From an uncultured Eubacteriales bacterium (GTDB lineage Bacteria > Bacillota > Clostridia > Oscillospirales > Acutalibacteraceae): a DNA stretch of 9,796 nt. Positions 1-5,324 of the stretch are shown in pieces. The DNA lies in assembly GCA_902462035.1 (NCBI GenBank), contig CABQAC010000055.1:1-9796 (forward strand). Reading direction: 5' to 3'. The translations under genes were made by a program, and so were the position numbers. The notes beneath the pieces were generated by a model. That model did not search any database. It had not been told where the DNA came from and saw only the letters and a program-made list of their open reading frames with translations. Each line of letters opens with the position of its first letter. Positions within the stretch are counted from its first letter, which is position 1.

Positions 1-359
1 CGGCGCAACGCCGCGCGCATGCGCGCCAGCAGCTCCGCGGTGCCGAAGGGCTTGGTGATATAATCGTCCGCGCCCAAATCGAGGGCTTCCACCTTTTCTC
101 GCTCCCGGTCCCGGGCAGAGACCACCACCACCGGAATTTGTGACCATTCCCGCATCTTTTTCAATAGCGTCAACCCATCCTGGCCAGGCAGTCCCAAATC
201 GAGCAGCACCAAATCGGGGCACTGGGAGGTGACGAAGGCAGCGGCTTCCCCTACCGTAGAAGCCTGCGCCGGCCGGTAACCGTTGGCCGTCAGCGTAGCG
301 GCGATAAAGCTGCTGATGCCCCGTTCGTCCTCCACGATCAAAACCGTGGGCTTATTCAT
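1..359 (-). CDS. kdpE: KdpE-type response regulator, partial (receiver domain; C-terminus beyond the left edge)
   Basis: This is the first 119 codons of an OmpR/KdpE-family response regulator, read leftward and cut by the window edge. The whole receiver domain is visible: acidic pair D11-E12, phospho-acceptor D54 in the LVLLDLGLPG segment, S81 of the switch, and K103 in ITKPF. The DNA-binding winged helix expected after residue ~125 lies outside. The ATG at 357-359 overlaps the last 8 bases of the kinase gene (its TAA is at 352-354). An AAGGAGG site at 368-374, inside the kinase gene, sits 8 bases before the start, so the pair is translationally coupled. In the Kdp family the phosphorylated regulator activates potassium-uptake genes. 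Sequence style and the KdpD-like partner support KdpE, but the target operon is not visible, so the physiological role is inferred. Confidence 0.88.
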   Translation of the reverse strand, partial: MNKPTVLIVEDERGISSFIAATLTANGYRPAQASTVGEAAAFVTSQCPDLVLLDLGLPGQDGLTLLKKMREWSQIPVVVVSARDREREKVEALDLGADDYITKPFGTAELLARMRAALR

Positions 360-1443
360 GGTTTGCGCCTCCTTGTATTGGCAAAGTAAAGGAAAACAGC
401 GCCCCGCCCCCCGGCTGGTTTTCCGCCCAAATGGCGCCGCCGTGCGCTTTGACAATGGATTGGCAGATGGAAAGTCCAATTCCCATGCCCCGGGTGGAAT
501 CCGCCCGGTTCCCCAAGGCGGATGGCCCGCCCTGGAACAGCGCGGGCATTTCCTCCGCCGCCAAGCCGCGGCCGTTGTCGGCAACCTGGAACAGGGCGGC
601 GTCCTTCTGCTGGGTTACAATCAGGGCAATGTCGCTGGCCGACGCATGCTTGACAGCGTTTTCCACCAGGTTGATGATGACCTGTTCGATCAAGGTGGCA
701 TCCATATCCGCCATCAGCAGTTCATCCGGCACCCGGACATGTATGGCTTGTCCCGGATACCGGCTGCGTACCCGGGCAATGGCCTCGCCCACAATCTCCT
801 CCACCGCCTCCGGTTGCTTTTGTACCGTGGCGGTTTCCCCGCTGATGCGGGTGACCGAGAGCAGATTCTCCACCATGCGGATCAGCCATTGGGAATCCTC
901 TTTCATGTTGCCCAGCAGCCGGTCGCGGGTCCCCGCGTCCAGTTGGTCCCCGCTTTCCAGCAAGGTGCTGCTTGCGCCCAGAATACCGGTCAGCGGGGTC
1001 CGCAGGTCGTGGGAAATGGCCCGCAGCAGATTGCTGCGCATTTGTTCCTTTTCCGCCTCCCGCAGGATGGCCGACTGTTCCCGCACCCGGATGGTCAGGG
1101 TGCTGATGATAAAGGAAGTGGCCAGCATGGTGGTAAAGGATATGGGATAGCCCGCGATGGAAAAGTTTAGCTCATAGTAAGGGTACGCAAAGAAAAAGTT
1201 CATCAGCGCCACGCTGGCCAGCGACGCGGCGGAACCGTAAAAATAACCTGCCGTGAACCGGGAGATGAGGGCCACCGCCAGTACGTAGATGACAATCACA
1301 TTGGTTTTATCGTAAAAAATTTCCCCCATCGCCAGGCCGGCCAAAGTTGCGCCGGCCAGGCAGCCAAGGGTAATCAGCGTATCCCGCAGGGAAAATACCG
1401 CCCAGTGGCGCAGCCATTTGGCGCGGCGTCGTGTTCCACGCAT
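352..1443 (-). CDS. kdpD: Short KdpD-type sensor histidine kinase (DUF4118 membrane region plus kinase core)
   Basis: A 363-residue inner-membrane histidine kinase. Four hydrophobic segments (about residues 22-40, 47-66, 68-88 and 98-116) form the DUF4118 region typical of KdpD. The HisKA box follows, with H145 in AISHDLRTPLTGILG, then the ATPase core: N-box NLVENAVKHA (258-267), G1 DNGRG (289-293) and G2 GMGIGLSI (319-326). Full KdpD is about 900 residues; here the N-terminal KdpD (Walker-type) and universal-stress-protein domains are absent. This is not a break: the ATG has AGGAGG (1452-1457) 8 bases upstream, a promoter lies just before it, and the next gene upstream is divergent. Short KdpDs of this kind are known in Clostridia, in my recollection often near Trk/Ktr potassium transporters. 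The substrate signal (K+ or turgor) is inferred from family. The gene overlaps kdpE by 8 bases. Confidence 0.88.
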   Translation of the reverse strand: MRGTRRRAKWLRHWAVFSLRDTLITLGCLAGATLAGLAMGEIFYDKTNVIVIYVLAVALISRFTAGYFYGSAASLASVALMNFFFAYPYYELNFSIAGYPISFTTMLATSFIISTLTIRVREQSAILREAEKEQMRSNLLRAISHDLRTPLTGILGASSTLLESGDQLDAGTRDRLLGNMKEDSQWLIRMVENLLSVTRISGETATVQKQPEAVEEIVGEAIARVRSRYPGQAIHVRVPDELLMADMDATLIEQVIINLVENAVKHASASDIALIVTQQKDAALFQVADNGRGLAAEEMPALFQGGPSALGNRADSTRGMGIGLSICQSIVKAHGGAIWAENQPGGGALFSFTLPIQGGANHE

Positions 1444-1493
1444 CCCGAAAACCTCCTGCCGGGCCGTCTCGATCTGGTTTTGGCCCTTGCTTT

Positions 1494-1522
1494 ATGATAG
1501 CCAAAAAGCAGGCCCTTGTCGA
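1494..1522 (-). promoter_or_regulatory. Sigma-A promoter for kdpD-kdpE
   Basis: On the minus strand, TCGACA (1517-1522) and TATCAT (1494-1499) are separated by exactly 17 bases; each differs by one base from consensus. The predicted start is near 1487, giving a leader of about 44 bases before kdpD. This means the two-component pair can be transcribed alone. Confidence 0.6.
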
Positions 1523-1583
1523 GTGGGCGAAACGGGAACTTTTCGCGGAAAATATTTAAGTGGGAGAAATGATGGGGGACTTA

Positions 1584-1592
1584 TGGTAAAAT
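1584..1592 (+). promoter_or_regulatory. Extended -10 promoter for the P-loop gene
   Basis: TGGTAAAAT gives an extended -10 (TG, one base, then TAAAAT at 1587-1592) with no good -35 in the expected place, as is common for extended -10 promoters in Firmicutes. The predicted start is near 1599, about 50 bases before the GTG start at 1650. It is divergent from the kdpD promoter. Confidence 0.45.
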
Positions 1593-1649
1593 GTACGCAG
1601 CGGCCCAAGTTTTTAGCCGGGCGGTGAAGAAAAGCGAGGAGGCCTGACC

Positions 1650-2150
1650 GTGGAACGGGTTCTGGTGATCGGCAGCAACGGCGCGGGGAAAACGACTTTT
1701 TCCGAGAAATTATCCCAAAAAACGGGGCTTCCGCTCGTGCATATCGATAAGATTTATTGGCGCGGCTGCTGGGAAGTGACCCCGCGGGATACGTTTGAGA
1801 CAGCCGTTCTTGCAGAGGCAAAAAAGGAACGCTGGATTATTGAAGGAAATAACATCCGGTCGCTAAGCCAAAGGCTGCCATATGCCGATACCGTGTTTTG
1901 GTTCGAGTTCCCGCCGGTCGCATGCACGCTCCATATTATAAAGCGAGCGATCAAATACCGCAATAAAGCGCGCCCGGATATGCCGGACCAGTGTATCAAC
2001 AAGCTTGGCGTCCGCTTTTTGCGCGATGCGTGGCGGTTTAATCGAAAAAATCGTTTAACCATTCAGTCGCTGCTGGAAGAAGCGGGGGATATCACAATGG
2101 TCCGCTTTACAAACCGCCGCCAGGTTCGCAGCTACCTGCAAAAGATTTAA
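1650..2150 (+). CDS. P-loop NTPase, DNA topology modulation (FlaR-like) / adenylate-kinase-like family
   Basis: A 166-residue soluble protein. The Walker A loop is GSNGAGKTT (8-16), followed by the LPLVHIDKIYW segment (27-37) and W-I-I-E-G-N (62-67). This order is characteristic of the small kinase-like proteins annotated as 'DNA topology modulation protein' or 'AAA family ATPase'. Length matches the family (about 165-180). The C-terminal half is basic (R/K-rich from 97 to 135). Family resemblance suggests a nucleotide or small-molecule kinase; the real substrate is unknown, and the topology name is historical. The start is GTG: GAGGAGG at 1636-1642 lies 7 bases upstream and no ATG competes. 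It is transcribed alone, divergent from kdpD and convergent with the next gene. No clear terminator is visible after it. Confidence 0.82.
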   Translation: MERVLVIGSNGAGKTTFSEKLSQKTGLPLVHIDKIYWRGCWEVTPRDTFETAVLAEAKKERWIIEGNNIRSLSQRLPYADTVFWFEFPPVACTLHIIKRAIKYRNKARPDMPDQCINKLGVRFLRDAWRFNRKNRLTIQSLLEEAGDITMVRFTNRRQVRSYLQKI

Positions 2151-2231
2151 CCCGATCCAAAAAAGAGATTTCTATTTCATTATAGGGGATTATGCCATTA
2201 AAAAAACGTCAAACAAGCGGCTGGCATTGTT

Positions 2232-2277
2232 AAGAAAACGTTAAAACAGCGGGCGCCGAACCGCGCTGCCCGCTGTT
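2232..2277 (-). terminator. Intrinsic terminator of the DUF3298 gene
   Basis: A perfect 10-bp stem (2245-2254 with 2268-2277, AACAGCGGGC type) has a 13-base loop. Read leftward it is followed by a broken T-rich stretch (TTAACGTTTTCTT). It begins 4 bases after the leftward stop codon at 2281. No T-run follows in the rightward direction, so it is mainly a leftward terminator. Confidence 0.65.
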
Positions 2278-2280
2278 CGC

Positions 2281-2976
2281 CTAATGTTCCCCGGGGCCGC
2301 AGCGCGGTTTGCGTACCAAGCCCCCGCCAAATGGGATGACAAAGGCGGGTATGCCGGAAGAATAGGGTGCGATGTCGTAATGCTGGTAGTATACCACAAC
2401 GCCGGTTGCGCAAAGGTAAAACTGCTGGGGGTCAAATTCCTCCCGGATGGCGGTTTTGTCATTGTCAAAATAGGCGGTGGGATTTTCTTTCAGCTGTTTT
2501 TCCATTTGGCGCTCGATTACCCGAAAAATGGTTCCGCGGTAGCTGGGGCGGGTAAAAAACTGCTGCAAGGCCATCCGCTTTCCGTTTTTCAGGTTCCAAG
2601 TTTCCGCCCGGCGCACCGTGTTGCCGTGGGCGCCGCCGGTGAAGACGTATTCGTCGGTATACAGGCTTGCCGCACACCCCGCCAGGTAGGTCAGGGTAAA
2701 TTTGCGCTCCGCCTCGTAGGTCATGAGGGGGAATTTATTCGCAATGGCGTATTCATACTGCTCCGCCGCCAGGGGAAACAGCTTTTTCCGGCAGTACCGC
2801 TGGAACAGCAGCGCCCGTTTCCGGTAAAGCTCGTTCATTCCGGCAGCGGCGGCGGAAAAACGACGGGAACGGCACCTGGGGTAATCGATGCGGTAGCGCA
2901 GCACCACTTTGCCCTTGTGGTTCATGTCCTCCTTTAAGGTCACGGTCTCGATCTGAAAATCCATGCTGTTCATCAT
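2281..2976 (-). CDS. DUF4163/DUF3298 (RsiV/PdaC-like) domain protein
   Basis: A 231-residue protein. YVFTGGAHGNT (110-120) is the hallmark of the DUF4163/PdaC-type domain. The C-terminal YDIAPYSSGIPAFVIPF stretch (200-216) is the hallmark of DUF3298. Together these form the extracytoplasmic module found in the anti-sigma factor RsiV (which binds lysozyme) and the deacetylase PdaC. Here there is no signal peptide, membrane helix or catalytic domain, so it is a stand-alone module, possibly cytoplasmic or interacting with another protein; the function is not known. The start was placed at the ATG at 2974-2976 because AAGGAGG (2984-2990) lies 7 bases upstream. A longer in-frame start at 3036 would add 20 residues and has no such site. 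A second ATG follows immediately (2971-2973). It is a single-gene unit, divergent from the Crp/Fnr gene. No convincing leftward promoter was found in 2977-3226; a TATATA near 3003-3010 is the best -10-like sequence. Confidence 0.82.
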   Translation of the reverse strand: MMNSMDFQIETVTLKEDMNHKGKVVLRYRIDYPRCRSRRFSAAAAGMNELYRKRALLFQRYCRKKLFPLAAEQYEYAIANKFPLMTYEAERKFTLTYLAGCAASLYTDEYVFTGGAHGNTVRRAETWNLKNGKRMALQQFFTRPSYRGTIFRVIERQMEKQLKENPTAYFDNDKTAIREEFDPQQFYLCATGVVVYYQHYDIAPYSSGIPAFVIPFGGGLVRKPRCGPGEH

Positions 2977-3047
2977 GGGGACGCCTCCTTCCTTTTCTGG
3001 TGCATATATATGAAAAACCGTGTCGCCCCATGCCAAAACGGCGCGGT

Positions 3048-3076
3048 TTGCGGTAGAATAGCCGGTATGGTATAAT
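3048..3076 (+). promoter_or_regulatory. Strong sigma-A promoter for the Crp/Fnr gene
   Basis: TTGCGG (3048-3053), a 17-base spacer, and a perfect TATAAT (3071-3076) preceded by TG at 3068-3069 (extended -10). The predicted start is near 3083, leaving a leader of about 143 bases before the ATG at 3227, unusually long for a simple regulator gene. Confidence 0.75.
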
Positions 3077-3098
3077 GGTGCCGAATCGGGATATAAAA

Positions 3099-3182
3099 CC
3101 GGGAAAAATGGCTGGCAACCGATGCGGGGCGCTGGAAGCCCCGGTCTGTCGTACGGCTTCCCGGCATGTTTTTTCGTGCCGG
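3099..3182 (+). promoter_or_regulatory. Structured 5' leader with mutually exclusive stems (candidate cis-regulatory RNA)
   Basis: Within the leader of the Crp/Fnr mRNA there are four perfect or near-perfect pairings. CCGGGAA (3099-3105) pairs with TTCCCGG (3158-3164), enclosing a 52-base domain. GGGGC (3126-3130) pairs with GCCCC (3138-3142). GGAAGCC (3134-3140) pairs with GGCTTCC (3155-3161). CCGGCATG (3161-3168) pairs with CGTGCCGG (3175-3182) around a T6 loop, with one G-T pair. Segment 3155-3164 is claimed by three of these stems, so they cannot form together. CTTCC (3157-3161) could also pair weakly, with one wobble, with GGAGG of the ribosome binding site (3216-3220). I do not recognise a known riboswitch consensus. 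The pairings are seen; a regulatory function is inference. Confidence 0.45.
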
Positions 3183-3226
3183 AGGGGTCTGCGGTTCAAA
3201 TATCTTGTAGCGTAAGGAGGAACGGC

Positions 3227-3898
3227 ATGATGGCCCTGTCAGATTATTTTCCGTTTTGGGACGCGCTGAGCGTTTCCCAGCAGGAGTGGTTGGAACAAGC
3301 CGCTGTCCGGCGAACGGTAGCCAAGGGAACGCTGCTGCACAACGGGTCGGAGGATTGCGTGGGCTTGCTGTTGGTGACCGAAGGCCAGCTGCGGGTTTTC
3401 GCCCGGTCGGATTCCGGGCGGGAGATTACCTTATACCGGCTGCTGGACCGGGATTTGTGCCTGCTTTCCGCTTCCTGCATCCTGCGCGGCGTGGACTTCG
3501 ACGTCGCGGTGGAAGCGGAGCGGGAAACCTCCTTTTATCAAATCCCAGCGCCCTTGTACCAGCAGCTGATGGACCAGTCGGCCGCCGTGGCCAATTATAC
3601 GAGTGAAATAATGGCCGCGCGGTTTTCCGATGTGATGTGGCTGATGGACCAGGTGCTGTTCAAACGGCTGGACAGCCGTTTGGCCGCCTTTTTGCTGGAG
3701 GAGCGCGCCCTGGAGTACACCGATCGGATTGTGGCAACCCACGAGGAGATTGCCCGCCAGCTGGGGTCAGCCAGGGAGGTGGTTACCCGGATGCTCCGTT
3801 ATTTTCAGTCCGAAGGGCTGGTTGTGCTTTCCCGGGGCGCGGTTTCCCTTTCCGATGTTCCGGGGCTGGAACGGTTGGCAAGGGAAAGCCTGCGGTAA
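3227..3898 (+). CDS. Crp/Fnr family transcriptional regulator
   Basis: A 223-residue cytoplasmic DNA-binding regulator. Residues about 8-115 form the cyclic-nucleotide-binding-type beta barrel (LLLVTEGQLRVF, 47-58). A dimerisation helix follows (about 116-150). The C-terminal winged helix contains THEEIARQLGSAREVVTRMLR (171-191), the usual Crp/Fnr recognition helix-turn-helix, then the wing GLVVLSRGAVSLSD (197-210). Cysteines are C44, C78 and C84, not the N-terminal four-cysteine FNR iron-sulfur pattern, and I see no heme-ligand signature. The effector is therefore unknown; oxygen, NO or redox signals would suit a strict anaerobe but are inference. The start is ATG at 3227 with AAGGAGG (3214-3220) 6 bases upstream; a second ATG follows directly at 3230. 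An in-frame upstream extension lacks a ribosome site. It is a single-gene unit ending before the terminator at 4011. Confidence 0.9.
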   Translation: MMALSDYFPFWDALSVSQQEWLEQAAVRRTVAKGTLLHNGSEDCVGLLLVTEGQLRVFARSDSGREITLYRLLDRDLCLLSASCILRGVDFDVAVEAERETSFYQIPAPLYQQLMDQSAAVANYTSEIMAARFSDVMWLMDQVLFKRLDSRLAAFLLEERALEYTDRIVATHEEIARQLGSAREVVTRMLRYFQSEGLVVLSRGAVSLSDVPGLERLARESLR

Positions 3899-4242
3899 AG
3901 ATTCGTACCGATCGGCCAGGTTTGACAAACCGGTATTCCTGTTTATTTGCGAATATAACCCCTGCTAGGGACGGTAAACCGGCCCGGTAAAAACGAACAA
4001 TAGACAAAAGCCTCCTGATGTGGTCTTGTTTCCTACATCAGGGGGCCTTTTACGTTGTCCGCATTACTTGGCGCCGTTCGTTTCGCATCCGAGCTGCGAA
4101 AAGCGGGTATATTGAATAGACCGAAAACCGGACGGAAACTTTATTTGCTGAAAAATATTTCAAAATATAGACTTCTTGCGCCCGCGCGGTGTAACAAACC
4201 GCAAAAAAATACATATCTTGGGAATGTAAGGAGGGAATAGCA
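3899..4242. other. Intergenic region with a promoter-like site and a terminator
   Basis: These 344 bases carry no credible gene. A perfect -35 TTGACA lies at 3922-3927 with a weak -10-like TATTTG 16 bases on (3944-3949). The rightward terminator at 4011-4051 follows, so a short RNA of about 95 bases is conceivable. Further right there is a 7-bp hairpin (TTTCGCA 4081-4087 with TGCGAAA 4095-4101) and a dyad TGAAA-AATA-TTTCA (4149-4162). For the following gene the best promoter guess is TTGCTG (4145-4150) with TATAGA (4166-4171), but the 15-base spacer is poor. Confidence 0.5.
4011..4051 (+). terminator. Intrinsic terminator after the Crp/Fnr gene
   Basis: An 11-bp stem (4011-4021 with 4035-4045, one G-T pair) with a 13-base loop is followed by CCTTTT (4046-4051). 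It lies 112 bases after the Crp/Fnr stop codon. On the other strand the left flank gives CTTTTG, so it might also work leftward, but no leftward gene ends here. Confidence 0.7.
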
Positions 4243-4812
4243 TTGTATACGGAGCAGGAACTGCAGCAATTACGAAAGGCGATTTACGAAAACACCGCCG
4301 ATCTTTTGTTGTGGCAGGTATTATATATTATTTCGGTAGCCCAGCATTCTTCTAGCCTGGATGTGGTACGCAAAAAATTGCTGTCTTCGCCTAAGACATT
4401 CCAATTGATCATGCAAAATTCGGTGAATTCCCCATATGTCAAAGAATTGGCAAAGGCGGTTTACGATGGGAATAATCTATTTGTTCGGTATATAGACGGC
4501 GTTTTCTGCAATGGCGCGGACCAGAACACGATCAGGCAAGAGCTTCAGAGGAAAGTTCATGAGATTGCGGACTGCATGCACCGAATCAACCCGCAGTGGG
4601 GAATCGACAAATGGGTGACCTTAATGCAACACCAAATCGACCTGATGGATGCGGTAATGGCCGACGTCAAAGGCGGGCATTACGATAGTTGGGCGGATGT
4701 CCTTCCCATTATCCGCAAATTAAAGATGGATATGGCGGATTATCTGGCGCATGGCATTTCCAGCTGCGATCATTCGGTTTCTTCGGTAAGCCCCAGCGGG
4801 AACGGATTTTAA
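4243..4812 (+). CDS. Uncharacterised helical-bundle protein
   Basis: A 189-residue, probably all-helical soluble protein with no signal peptide or membrane helix. Its layout (LLLWQVLYIISVAQ at 21-34; KKLLSSPKTFQLIM at 44-57; a central HEIADCMHRINPQWGIDKW at 106-124; MADYLAHGI at 164-172) resembles an unnamed Firmicutes family of 160-200 residue proteins, sometimes mislabelled 'acetylglutamate kinase', with a similar 'aLWxxHvxWTRxxI...FLxxiNPyW...MAdxlxxGI' skeleton. This is a memory-based match at low identity, and several conserved His/Trp positions of that family are not present here. Function is unknown. The start is TTG at 4243 with AAGGAGGG (4228-4235) 7 bases upstream; no ATG or GTG is nearby. 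It is AT-richer than its neighbours (23 of 60 bases are G/C at 4321-4380, against 43 of 60 at 7081-7140 in fprA), suggesting lateral origin or relaxed codon use. Confidence 0.75.
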   Translation: MYTEQELQQLRKAIYENTADLLLWQVLYIISVAQHSSSLDVVRKKLLSSPKTFQLIMQNSVNSPYVKELAKAVYDGNNLFVRYIDGVFCNGADQNTIRQELQRKVHEIADCMHRINPQWGIDKWVTLMQHQIDLMDAVMADVKGGHYDSWADVLPIIRKLKMDMADYLAHGISSCDHSVSSVSPSGNGF

Positions 4813-4855
4813 AAGGTTTGGGTCAAGTAAAAGGACCCGGTATCAAATAACAAGA

Positions 4856-4897
4856 CCCCCATGATAATTTCCAAGAATTCATATATCATGGGGGTTT
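4856..4897 (+). terminator. Intrinsic terminator after the helical protein gene
   Basis: A perfect 11-bp stem (4856-4866 with 4884-4894, CCCCCATGATA type) has a 17-base loop, 43 bases after the stop codon at 4812. The T-tract is short (TTTC), so termination may be partial. Just beyond it, facing the other way, lies the leftward terminator at 4899-4953. Confidence 0.55.
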
Positions 4898-4898
4898 C

Positions 4899-4953
4899 AA
4901 AAAAATTAAGCTACATATCCGCCCCATGTGCTGCTGGGCAAAATGTAGCTTAA
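4899..4953 (-). terminator. Intrinsic terminator of the candidate small RNA
   Basis: TTAAGCTACAT (4906-4916) and ATGTAGCTTAA (4943-4953) form a perfect 11-bp stem. Read leftward it is followed by seven T (complement of 4899-4905). The 26-base loop can form an inner GCCC/GGGC stem. Confidence 0.65.
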
Positions 4954-4981
4954 CAGGTAAAGGAAAGACAAAAATGATCGA
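4899..4981 (-). ncRNA. Candidate small non-coding RNA (about 83 nt)
   Basis: A self-contained leftward transcription unit: a good promoter at 4988-5016 predicts a start near 4981, and a strong intrinsic terminator ends it at about 4899. The predicted RNA has a 27-base pyrimidine-rich, single-stranded 5' part, then an 11-bp stem with a loop containing a further GCCC/GGGC pairing, then U7. No open reading frame with a ribosome site fits inside. It lies downstream of, but separated by a terminator from, the tRNA-Arg gene. I recognise no known RNA family. Being a real RNA is inference from promoter plus terminator. Confidence 0.4.
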
Positions 4982-4987
4982 TTCCAT

Positions 4988-5016
4988 TTTATAAGGGGCG
5001 ACGCGGACTTCCGCAA
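4988..5016 (-). promoter_or_regulatory. Sigma-A promoter for the candidate small RNA
   Basis: On the minus strand TTGCGG (5011-5016) and TATAAA (4988-4993) are separated by exactly 17 bases. No protein gene with a ribosome site lies downstream; the next element is the terminator at 4899-4953. Confidence 0.5.
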
Positions 5017-5092
5017 CCCGCAAATGGTTGGCGGCGAACAGGCGGCGTGCGCGTGACCTTTTGCGGAGGGATGAGCAAGCCGGCAGCTGTTC

Positions 5093-5134
5093 CAAAAGAA
5101 AAGTCGCCGCGAACAATGCATTGTTCGCGGCGAC
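5093..5134 (-). terminator. Palindromic terminator of tRNA-Arg
   Basis: Bases 5103-5134 are a perfect 32-base palindrome (a 14-bp stem around TGCA). Read leftward it is followed by TTTTCTTTT. It begins one base after the tRNA 3' end, so it should end the tRNA transcript cleanly. Confidence 0.85.
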
Positions 5135-5135
5135 G

Positions 5136-5212
5136 TGGCGCGCCAGGAGGGACTCGAACCCCCGACCTTTTGGTTCGTAGCCAAACACTCTATCCGGCTG
5201 AGCTACTGGCGC
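5136..5212 (-). tRNA. tRNA-Arg (anticodon ACG), CCA encoded
   Basis: 77 bases on the minus strand. The acceptor stem GCGCCAG (5' end at 5212) pairs with CTGGCGC, followed by discriminator G and an encoded CCA (5136-5138). The D-loop contains TAGCTCAGCCGGATAGAG. The anticodon arm is TTTGG-CTACGAA-CCAAA, giving anticodon ACG, normally deaminated to ICG to read CGU, CGC and CGA. The T-arm is GGGGG-TTCGAGT-CCCTC, with one imperfect closing position. It decodes arginine in translation. It has its own promoter (5239-5267) and terminator (5093-5134), so it is an independent unit downstream of cinA. Confidence 0.96.
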
Positions 5213-5215
5213 ATG

Positions 5216-5233
5216 AGCGCTTTTTAAAGCGCT
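5216..5233. repeat. 18-base palindrome between the tRNA promoter and the tRNA
   Basis: AGCGCTTTTTAAAGCGCT is an inverted repeat (8-base arms AGCGCTTT and AAAGCGCT, 2-base centre) starting 4 bases upstream of the mature tRNA 5' end. It coincides with the predicted transcription start (about 5232), so it would form a hairpin in the precursor's 5' leader or could be a protein-binding site. Function is unknown. Confidence 0.5.
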
Positions 5234-5238
5234 TGGAC

Positions 5239-5267
5239 ATTGTACCATATCCGGTTAAAAAAAGCAA
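5239..5267 (-). promoter_or_regulatory. Sigma-A promoter for tRNA-Arg
   Basis: On the minus strand TTGCTT (5262-5267) and TACAAT (5239-5244) lie 17 bases apart, with TG one base before the -10 (extended -10). It is in the gap between the cinA stop (5325) and the tRNA. Confidence 0.75.
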
Positions 5268-5324
5268 GGGGCAAATCAAGCGGATTTTAACTTTATACCG
5301 GATTTTGGGGAAATACCGGTGAAA

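Noticed and set aside
283..1170. A 295-codon open frame on the plus strand opposite kdpD-kdpE
   Set aside because: It is antisense to two clearly recognisable signalling genes, with no ribosome binding site at its start.
3099..3182. A known riboswitch (c-di-GMP, cobalamin, SAM or Moco type) in the Crp/Fnr leader
   Set aside because: The segment has short stretches such as GGCAACC that recall several classes, but none of the conserved cores I know could be laid onto it. It is reported only as an unnamed structured leader.
4888..4987. A 33-codon hydrophobic peptide starting ATG at 4985-4987, within the small-RNA locus
   Set aside because: Its ATG directly follows the -10 box, upstream of the predicted transcription start, and has no ribosome site; it also runs through the terminator stem.
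4886..5248. Leftward open frames running through the tRNA and the small-RNA region
   Set aside because: They include translated tRNA sequence (FGYEPKGRGFES is the classic tRNA artefact) and cross the terminator at 5093-5134.
4813..5324. An integration site at the tRNA gene with an acquired island next to it
   Set aside because: No direct repeat of the tRNA 3' end, no integrase and no mobility gene is visible; the AT-rich neighbour alone is not enough.
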